From Melastoma dodecandrum (taxonomy: Eukaryota; Streptophyta; Magnoliopsida; Myrtales; Melastomataceae), in assembly GCA_029817715.1 (NCBI GenBank), contig JARUPY010000079.1, forward strand, positions 372,001 to 436,000: a stretch of DNA of 64,000 nucleotides, written 5' to 3'. The notes under the pieces are model-generated. The model saw only the letters and a program-made list of their open reading frames with translations, did not search any database and was not told the DNA's origin. The position numbers and the translations under genes were made by a program. Every line of letters begins with the position of its first letter. The first letter of the stretch is position 1. Positions 56,401-64,000 of the stretch are shown here, one piece after another.

Positions 56401-56758
56401 AGAGAGATTAGTTACAGCACCTATCATTGTAGTGCCGGATTGGACGTTACCTTTTGAATTGATGTGCGATGCGAGTGATTATGCCTTAGGAGCAGTGCTT
56501 GGGCAACGTAAGAATAAGGTCTTTCATGTGATTTACTATGCTAATAGAACTTTGGACGATGCACAGGTAAATTACACGACCACCAAAAAGGAGCTACTAG
56601 CTGTCGTATTTGCTTTCGATAAATTTCGATCTTATCTTGTGGGTTCGAAAGTCATAGTGTTCACAGATCACTCCGCGATTAAGTACTTGATTGAGATGGG
56701 TTATCTTACTACAAGAATTCGATCACGAGATAAAAGACAGAAAAGGAATAGAGAATAA
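56400..56758 (+). pseudogene. Athila RNase H
   Basis: FELMCDASDYALGAVLGQR (first Asp), YYANRTLDDAQVNYTTTKKE with the Glu of TTKKELLAVVFAFDKFRSYL, and KVIVFTDHSAIKYL (next Asp). The reading ends at a TAA at 56756-56758 after a frameshift; the linker [20 protein letters not shown] continues in another frame from 56691. Confidence 0.9.
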
Positions 56759-56759
56759 A

Positions 56760-58160
56760 GTAGCTGATCACTTGTCAAGGCTAGATGGTCAAAGGGACAC
56801 CAAGCTCAACCAGGTAGCTATAAATAAATCTTTTCCCGATGAACAGCTGCTCTCGGTTACTCACACGCAACTTCCGTGGTATGCAGATTTTGTTAATTTT
56901 CTTGTTTCGAATTTTATACCCACTGATTTGAAGGCGCAACAAAAGAAGAGCTTTTTACATGATGTTAAGAATTATGTGTGGGATGAACCGTTCTTGTTTA
57001 AGCAATGTGCAGATCAGGTTCTTAGAAGATGCATACCTGAAGAAGAAGAAGGGGACCAAATTTTGTGGTAATGTCATTCATCACCTTACAGCGGACATTT
57101 TGGAGGAGATAAAACAGCTGCTCGGATTTTACAATCAGGTTTCTTTTGGCCTTCTTTATTTAAGGATGCTTACAATTTTGATGCTAAATGTGACATATGC
57201 CAACGAACGGGAAACATATCAAGGCGACACGAAATGCCCTTAAACAACATTCTGGAGGTAGAGATTTTCGACGTTTGGGGTATTGATTTTATGAGACCAT
57301 TTGTTTCGTCTTTAAAAAATCGTTATATTTTAGTTGTTATGGATTACGTGTCTAAATGGGTTGAAGCGAAAGCTTTGCCCACTAACGAGGCTAAAACAGT
57401 GGTTAAGTTTTTTAAGAAGCAGGTGTTTACAAGGTTCGGTACCCCAAGAGCAATCATCAGCGATGGGGGATCTCACTTTTGCAATAAACAAGTCGCCAAT
57501 TTGTTAAACAAGTATGGAATAAATCACAAGATCGCTCTAGCATACCATCCTCAGACTAGTGGGCAAGTGGAAGTATCAAATCGAGAAATTAAGAGAATTC
57601 TCGAGAAAACAGTAAACACATCACGGAAGGATTGGGCACTGAAGTTAGATGACGCATTATGGGCTTATCGAACAGCTTACAAAACGCCAATTGGAATGTC
57701 TCCGTTTAAGCTAGTTTATGGGAAAGCATGTCACTTGCCGGTGGAATTGGAGCACAAAGCATTCTGGGCGATTAAGAAATTGAATTTTGATCTCGAGAAG
57801 GCTGGACAGAAGAGGTTGCTCCAATTGAACGAACTTGATGAATTTCGCCTACAAGCATATGAAAACGCGAGGATCTATAAGGAGAAGACGAAACAGTGGC
57901 ATGATAAGAGGATCATTGAGCGAAAATTTGAACTTGGACAACAAGTATTGTTGTTCAATTCCAAACTAATTTATTCCCAGAAAAGGTCAAATCGAGGTTG
58001 TCTGGACCATTTCAGGTAGTTCAGGTAATCCCCTATGGTGCAGTGGAAATACAGAATCCAACTTCAGAACAGACATTTAAGGTTAATGGACAGAGGCTGA
58101 AACACTATTGGGGAGGAAACGTTGAAAGGGCAGTTGCCGCAGCAACATTGAGAGACACGT
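56760..58160 (+). pseudogene. Athila integrase
   Basis: It starts with [10 protein letters not shown], then [31 protein letters not shown], and, after a frameshift near 57060, the HHCC finger ([17 protein letters not shown]), [10 protein letters not shown] (first Asp), [26 protein letters not shown] (second Asp), [17 protein letters not shown] (Glu), [35 protein letters not shown]. From 57234 to 58019 the ORF is open for 261 codons, and the C-end [17 protein letters not shown] continues in another frame to a stop at about 58160. The best-preserved part of the element. Confidence 0.92.
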
Positions 58161-58923
58161 GATTGATATCAAGAGTCGAGCCGTAGACTATAAACCAAGC
58201 GGTTCTTGGGAGGCAACCCAACTTATTTTTTTTTATTTTTTTTTATTTTTTTTATTAGGGGGAAAGATAGCGGGGAATGCAAGAGAAAGCAGCAAGTTCG
58301 TGCAACTGCACGGAATTTCATGCGGCTGCACCACGCGGACCTCAAATGTATAGAAACTTTGTGCAGCTGCATCAAAATTCCGTGCAGCTGCATCAAAATT
58401 CCGTGCAGCTGCACCGCTTGGAACACAAAATGCACAGAAACTTTTCGCAGCTGCATGAAAATCTCGTGCAGTTGCACTGGAAATTATATTAAAAAAAACT
58501 CAAAAATAATAAAAGCGCAAACACTTCGGGCCATTTTGTCAGACAACCCTAATCCCTTTTTTTTCTTGTGATAGGGAAGAGCTGCAGCCGCAAAGCCGCC
58601 ACCTCCGTCGCCCTCCCGTGTCACAGCCACCGTCACCCACGCCGTCGTTGTGTACCCAAACCCACACTCTCCGAACTTGGTTAGCGAGATTCTTTTTTAG
58701 GAGAGGATTGGGGTTCGTTTTTGCCGTAAACTATTGGGTTAGCCCGATTAGTGAATTTTTCTTCCTTGAATCGTCTGTTGGAGAACTCCTCGTTAGTGCC
58801 ACCCACCACCGATAGCTCGACGTCCAGGTAACACGCTTTCCTCTAGTCGACTCTTGGTGTGGAAGTGTCTTGTTTAAATTGATTTATGGACGTGCCAGAT
58901 TGTGTTTGTAGAAGTAAGTTGTG
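58161..58923 (+). other. Athila 3' non-coding spacer with poly-T and GC-palindrome repeats
   Basis: Between the integrase and the third ORF: a T-rich run (58224-58258), then the repeat array at 58299-58480, then a GC-rich start (gccgccacctccgtcgccct, 58600) like the leader of the third ORF. No protein is supported; ORFs on both strands here are repeat translation. Confidence 0.6.
58299..58480. repeat. GCAGCTGC palindrome repeats, 21-bp unit
   Basis: The unit cgtgcagctgcatcaaaattc is repeated exactly at 58360 and 58381 and in part at 58402. Variant copies are at 58299, 58319, 58445 and 58465. A longer unit of about 85 bp (tagaaacttt/cagaaactttt before the palindrome) also repeats. Each copy holds the palindrome tgcagctgca or a near form of it. 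Confidence 0.85.
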
Positions 58924-59871
58924 ATGGCACCCAAAATGAAATTGGCCATAGGGAGTACTTCCGAAGTTAAGAGAGGACGAGCCTTGACGGACAAAGGGGC
59001 TAAAAACTACTGAGAGCTATGGTGCGTCGGACCTTAATTCCGGAACGTGGATTTGAGGTAAGCCATAGGTATATGGAAACTTATATGTTCCAAATTTCGC
59101 ATATGGGCTGGACTCAATTTTGTACCCACCGAAAGCTGCGGTTGTGCCAATAGTAAGGGAATTCTACGCTAATACGCACACCTATGATGAGAACCGCGAA
59201 AGTATTCAAGTTCGAGACTAGGATCCACATGGAAGAGGTCGCACAAGAATGAACCGCTAGCGCTATACGGTAGGGATCTCACAGTAGACGCGAAAATATG
59301 GGTTCGATTCGTCTCGGCAATACTGATTCCGGGAACAAATATTAGTAATGTGACAAAGGAAAGAACGGCTTTGATTTTTTTCATATTAGAGGGCATGAAA
59401 ATTGATGTGGGAAAACTTATTAACCAGATGCTGCATAGAGCATTAAAGGATACTCACCTTGGTTTGTGGTTCCCATCTTTAGTGTTTCAGTTGTGCAAGA
59501 GGGCAGGGGTACATTGGGACCCCACAGAAGAGATTGCTCACTCACAGAAACCAATCACTCATGCCACATGGCTGAAAATTCAACGGAAGGAGGCGCACAA
59601 GGATGAAGTCCCTTCCGGCACATCTCATGGTAACCGCACAGAAGGTGACCCTGCCATTGTCACTGCCAAGACATCTATTGCCCGAGAAAACTGGACCAAG
59701 ATCAACGAATTCATGGAGTATTCAATTGCATGCCATCAAAGGTCGGAGGAAATTCAAAGGCGAATCGCGTCAACATTACATGTGGATATATCAGACCTTG
59801 GCGAGCAACCAACTCCACCGTCGATGGGTGCTGAGGAAGATGAAGATGCAGATTCAGATGATACAGTTTAG
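58924..59871 (+). pseudogene. Athila third ORF (plant transposon protein, Transposase_32-like)
   Basis: A possible start at ATG 58924 (MAPKMKLAIGSTSEVKRG) soon meets a stop. Further pieces in shifting frames include LTVDAKIWVRFVSAILIP-like (59280-59330), then the open ORF 59350-59871: VTKERTALIFFILEGMKIDV, GKLINQML, LGLWFPSLVFQLCKRAGV, and an acidic end EEDEDADSDDTV. The pattern matches the putative plant transposon protein domain of Athila elements. Athila elements have an env-like ORF here in some species; no transmembrane segment is seen in this one. Role unknown. Confidence 0.65.
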
Positions 59872-60940
59872 TCGTACACCAAGGCAGTCGGGAGGTACAC
59901 ATCGGCGCATCCCGTTCACCGACATATCTTGGTACTCCCATTTCCTACTCGTACTTTCTTAGGCACCGAGGACGTTGCTCTGATTAGGTTTGGGGGTGCG
60001 GTGTTGTGTGTTATTGACTTTGGAAGTAAGGTTTACTTAGGGTGAGTCCTGTCTAGGTCATATTTTTCATCTTTTGGGTCGTTTTTCCTCTACGTAACCT
60101 TAGGGAGTCGATGTGGAATGTCTTTATTCGATGATGAGCATATGGGTTGCATTCTTCAAGTGTGGAAAGACGAAGTGTGCTAAAAATTTTCGTTTAATTT
60201 TGAAAAGATCTCCCAGTAGGAAGTGTGCTTAGCGGCAACAGGCTACATCTCCTTAGAATGCATGGTGACTAGTGATGAGTAGAGTAGCTTGAATTATCTC
60301 TTGAAACGACATCTTTGGTCAATGTGCCGAAAAGGGAAGGAAAAAAAAAAGAAAATGAGGTTGCCAAGGCTCTGAGTACTAATGTTCAGGTTTAAAAAGA
60401 AAAAGAAGAAGAGAGAAAAAGATATTACCTGAATATGTGCTTGTGGTGTGAGTCTTCCGTGCTAGCTTGAGTGATTGATCCGAGAGGTGCTTTATCACCT
60501 AATGCCTTGGTTCAACTGAATCGGGAGTCATTGGTCGACTTACTACATAAGCTTTAGCCGGAATCAGATGAACATTTAGAGTCGTGCAATCTGAAAAAAA
60601 AAATCAATAAATAAAAAAAATAAAGGTAATGAATTTGTTAAAAAGTCGGAAAACATTTGATGAGTAAATAGAGATGCTTGTGGTGATCTTTGCGAGTTAC
60701 TGGTTGACATGAGCTATTTGGAGGTATGCTTGTTGTTGAGTGTACAACCTGCTGGGACGAAGATATTGTGTTTTAAAGCCTTTAATTGAGCATGTTAGGT
60801 AGTGAATGGAATTTAGATACATGAGGAGGATGCACCCATTTCTGAGAATGTACTAAAAGATGTTTCTACGTTTGAGTGACTTGGGCTTGCCGAGGAGAGT
60901 CTTTTAATTTTTATTTTCTTTATCTTTGCTCGGGACTAGC
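59872..60940 (+). other. Athila 3' untranslated region
   Basis: No gene. AT-rich with several A-rich runs (60340-60420, 60592-60625). Confidence 0.6.
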
Positions 60941-60960
60941 AAAATTTAGGTTTGGGGGTG
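60941..60960 (+). other. Athila polypurine tract
   Basis: aaaatttaggtttgggggtg directly before the 3' LTR; the aggtttgggggtg phrase also occurs at 59987, near the end of the third ORF. Confidence 0.8.
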
Positions 60961-62130
60961 TGATAACTCAATGAAAGTAGAGTTATTTAGGGCAATTTCA
61001 TACTTAGATTTTGTTAGATTTGTGAAATATTGCGTTCATTGCATAATATGGCTATTTCACATTATTCCCGATAAATTGTTTACTGCCAAGTTTTTTGGTC
61101 TATTTCAGGATAAATATGAAAAAAAGAGGATCTCAGAGTAATTATGAAGACTCTGTGTAGAGGGAAGATATTTGGATGCTGTTGCAGGACCTAAAGCTAC
61201 GATGGGGAGAAAAGAAAAGATTTTATTTTCATATTTTCAGAGATTCTCTAGGTTTATTTTTTAGGATTATAAAAACACTTGATTCACCTTTAGAGGGGGA
61301 ACGGAGGAGGCTACTGGTAACAAGGAGCCGTCGACGGAGACTTCGCCAATTTTTTTCTTTTAGTTTTTTTTATGTCGTTTTCATTGTTGAAGATTGATTT
61401 GATGTTTTCGTTTACTTCTGTTATTAACTAATTTTCTTTGCCTAGGGTTAAGATGGATCTTGACCATTAGTCAAGAGTTTATCTCTTTTGACACACTTGA
61501 ATGATTTAGGATAGATTATTCATATTCGTTCTTAACGCTTTCTTATTGCCTGATCACCAATTGGATTGAATAGTGAATTTAGGTGAACTCGGAAGGGGAA
61601 TCTTACATTAAGCAGGGAAAGATGAATAACCTAGGTTAAACTTGGTCGGAAGACGGGATTATTAACGATCGGGATAGGAATATACCCAATCGTCCTAAGT
61701 AATCGAATTGGAATTGATTCTTAAGGGGCACTCAATAGTTAATCTACCTAGGAATATAGTGATTACTATTTACAGAGATGTACGTTCTTATGACCTCGGG
61801 AGGGGCGTGGGAAGATAACCAAATTCCAGATTATCAAGCAGATCCTCTTAAGCGTGTTGATTGAGATATGACTTGCGATTAATTGTCCGGTGAAATCGTC
61901 ACCCTAGGTGCTTTCCTCATTTGAATTTTAATTCAGTTTACTTACTCGTTTTCTTTAGCTTTGCACTTAGTTTCATTGTTTTCAACTCTCTTATTTGAAT
62001 AATAGAGATTGGCATATTTTAATAATTGAGAGAAATTCAGATCAGTCCTCGTGGGAACGATGTCTTACTTACACTTTATTACTCGTACGATCACGTGCAC
62101 TTGCGTGGTGAATACGTTCTCAAAGTGACA
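60961..62130 (+). repeat. Athila 3' LTR
   Basis: TGATAACTCAATG to CAAAGTGACA; TATA box tataaa at 61268-61273. Collinear with the 5' LTR with a 9-bp net length difference. Confidence 0.93.
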
Positions 62131-62135
62131 TAATT
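62131..62135. repeat. Athila target duplication, right copy
   Basis: taatt, partner of taatc at 51637-51641. Confidence 0.7.
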
Positions 62136-64000
62136 GTCGACCGCAGGTAGGTCACCGTGGTCAACTTTCTGTGTCGCAACAATGGAAGGGTCGGCATACT
62201 TTTGTCTTTTTTCCTCTGCTCTTCTACGACGCATCTCTTTACTCTTCCTACTGCTCTTAGATGGGAGTAGGGATCGATAATCCACCACCTGTCTCCATTC
62301 ATCACTATTAGAACAAGAAACTTTGAACCCTCGTCGTCGATATGACTGGTGACATTCAACATGTACCTGAACGAATTGTCCTTCTTGAGGATCATATTCT
62401 TTGACTTAACTCGCTTCTACCTTACTCACAAACACATGCATGTAATATAATTGATTTGTTTCCATCATACCTTGTATTGCGTCATCGACGGCGACAATGT
62501 TGAACTTGTTTGCAGAAGACATAACGATATGTCTCTACAAGTAGTTATATGAACACGTGTGACATAGCTGCAAGATCAATATCTTATTTCTCATGACAGG
62601 CCTGCATCGCCTCGAGGAATTGAGCAATAGGCGGTCCATTCTTGATAGCCTGATCATCGAGGTGGGGAAGAGGTCGAAGCCTTTCTCTGACGTCACCTCT
62701 CTTAGTGGTCTCCTTCGACAGGTCACTCGACTTGGCGGAAGAATCAACATCACTATTAGCACCTATTGGAGACAGTTGTGTTTCAAGGCAACGAGCCACT
62801 TTCCCTGGTTTTTGAACCACCGTCCCTTTGTCAAGGAATACCTTGCGGGCATCGGAGGAGGACCTTTTACCCTTAGGGTATCGATTAACGCCTTCGATAA
62901 CTCCTTCAACTAGAGTCAGGTCAAACCAGTTCTCTATCTGATGAGACTGAAGAACCTTTCTGAAGGTGAAGCACTTGTTAGTAGTATGAGTCTTGTCCGT
63001 GTGCCACCAGCAAACCTCGTTCTTCAACATTGATGTGGTCATAGGGCAAGAAATTACTCAATTAGTCAAGTGTCTCTAGAAGAGCTTGTTCACCATATAG
63101 GTTTCACCAGAAACTTGAGAATCTTGAAAAACACGGCGAACGACGTCAACAATGTTAATATCGGATGTGTGCTCTTCACAGTCAGTAAAAGGCTCTGTAT
63201 CAAGGTCAGACAGTCGCGTGGAGCATGAGTGAAAGATCCATGCCACTTCCAATAACTTTTCCTCTTCTCCCTATCTCTTTAAGGGAGTCGATGACCAGGC
63301 TTCAGCTTGATCCGATATGGTTTGTGCAACCAATCAAAGATTTCATCAACCTTTTTTATGTCGAATGAATACTTACGCTCCTTATTTGACTTTTGAGATG
63401 CCTTGGCTTTGTAATTATTCTTCGACGGAGGATCACAAACGGTCACTTATCCCTTCACAAACTTAGCCATAACTACCTCGACAACGGTGGGTTCAACCTG
63501 ATACGCCGTACGGTCCATCGACTCCTTTCTGAGTAAGTTTTCATACTTAGTAGCCCTTTGAGCGAGCTCGTAGAGGTCCCTGAATTTCTCCCCTTGAATT
63601 TTCTTCCGGATACAGATATCCAGAGCTTCCTGAGCTATTGTAACCACTTCGTATTCGAGGACAAAGGTCTTACATCAAAGTCGAACCTTCCTGAACCTTT
63701 GCAGGAATGTTGCCACAAGTTCTTCAGGCTGCTGTGGCATTTTAGTCAATTCGACCAAAAAAATGGTCGAACCTAGAGCAGCGAAGGCCTACATGAACTA
63801 AGTTTGCATTTCCCACCAATTGTGCACCGAATTAGGTGGTATGTGGATGTACCAAGTAAAAGCAGGTTTAGTGAGCAATTTGGAGAAGAGTCAAAGCTTC
63901 CAATGGTCATTGTTCGATGCCTCACCCGTTTGATGAGTTATGTACTCCATCGACATTATCTCATCTTCACCAGAGAAACGAGTAAAGTCTGGGATTTTAT
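62136..64000 (-). pseudogene. Tat element gag (continues beyond the window)
   Basis: On the minus strand from the right edge: FSKLLTKPAFTWYIHIPPNSVHNW (about 63900-63830; split here by frame), MPQQPEELVATFLQRFRKVRL, VVTIAQEALDICIRKKIQGE, KFRDLYELAQRATKYENLLR (63600-63530), AFDIKKVDEIFDWLHKP, then CWWHTDKTHTTNKCFTFRKVLQSHQIENWF (63010-62930, written in two frames), and a basic segment SRKSKEMRRRRAEEKRQKY (62250-62200) before GDLPAVDN at the Athila junction. PAFTWY..LPPNSV and RFR....C are landmarks of Tat-type gag. Stops are frequent; the start is outside the window. Confidence 0.78.

Larger units (their letters stand above)
51642..62130 (+). mobile_element. Athila-type Ty3/gypsy element (10.5 kb) inside the Tat element
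   Basis: LTRs of 1,179 and 1,170 bp, a primer-binding site 52827-52844, gag, protease, RT, RNase H, integrase, a long 3' region with a transposon-protein ORF, a polypurine tract and a 5-bp duplication (one mismatch). The PBS TGGCGCCGTTGCCGGGGA is the well-known Athila type (tRNA-Asp). The Tat reading frame on the minus strand continues across the insertion (GDLPAVDN to YVPCTSPP). In the first 250 bp of the LTRs I count about 19 differences, so the insertion is old and every ORF is broken. Confidence 0.93.
42400..64000 (-). mobile_element. Tat-type Ty3/gypsy element, minus strand, runs off the right edge
   Basis: In the minus direction: gag (64000-62136), interruption by Athila (51642-62130), protease (51340-51030), RT (50110-49440), RNase H (49000-48480), integrase (48200-47130), antisense gene on the plus strand (43303-46080), polypurine tract and 3' LTR (at or below 43012). 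The order, the antisense gene and the RVT_3-like RNase H fit the Tat lineage. The left LTR border is a guess; the 5' LTR is beyond the window. The spacing implies a large element (over 11 kb without Athila). All ORFs carry stops or frameshifts. Confidence 0.8.

Noticed and set aside
58206..58571. ORFs of 71-121 codons on both strands with repeated Q, L and S
   Set aside because: Translations of the 21-bp palindromic repeat; open in several frames, so not evidence for a protein.

Overview
The window is nuclear DNA of a flowering plant. The evidence is GT-AG introns in host genes, a cytochrome P450 of the plant family CYP706, a plant-only PORR-domain organellar RNA-binding protein, and a dense load of plant-type retrotransposons (Ty1/copia, Ty3/gypsy of Athila and Tat type, LINE, TRIM) plus a hAT DNA transposon. 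I cannot name the species. Only about 4 kb looks like host genes.

Layout. 1-9552: a minus-strand copia element (LTR, integrase, gag, PBS, LTR) that has lost its reverse transcriptase; a minus-strand LINE of about 6.2 kb sits inside its gag. 9944-11913: an internally deleted hAT element with a perfect 8-bp target duplication. 11922-13100: AT-rich, featureless. 13101-20009: a relic antisense ORF followed by a GC-richer LTR-like block with a 193-bp tandem repeat. 20010-20330: a second copia LTR remnant. 20626-29352: a CYP706 pseudogene split by a solo LTR, which was itself split by a Tat-like gypsy element carrying an antisense gene. 29824-31641: a nearly intact CYP706 gene with one in-frame stop. 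32046-33012: a decayed citrate synthase copy with recognisable exons. 35835-37352: an intact single-exon PORR gene on the minus strand, the best functional gene here. 38380-38771: a TRIM. 40400-41930: a decayed plant-mobile-domain gene. About 42400 to beyond the right edge: a minus-strand Tat-type gypsy with an antisense gene, interrupted at 51642-62130 by a 10.5-kb plus-strand Athila element.

How it fits together. Each nested insertion can be undone on paper: target duplications match (GTAGCGAC for hAT, CTCTC for the inner gypsy, GGAAG for the solo LTR, TAATC/TAATT for Athila), and the interrupted reading frame resumes across the site. The order of events is therefore readable: CYP706 duplication, then the solo-LTR element, then the Tat gypsy; and, separately, outer Tat gypsy then Athila. 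The most unusual theme is the antisense gene. Two gypsy elements in opposite orientations carry, between integrase and 3' LTR, a related gene on the opposite strand with similarity to the plant mobile domain, candidate spliceosomal introns and, in one case, a TATA box about 95 bp before the start codon. Further mobile-domain-like relics lie at 13101-13391 and 40400-41930.

Nearly all transposon ORFs are broken by stops and frameshifts, so no element in the window looks autonomous.
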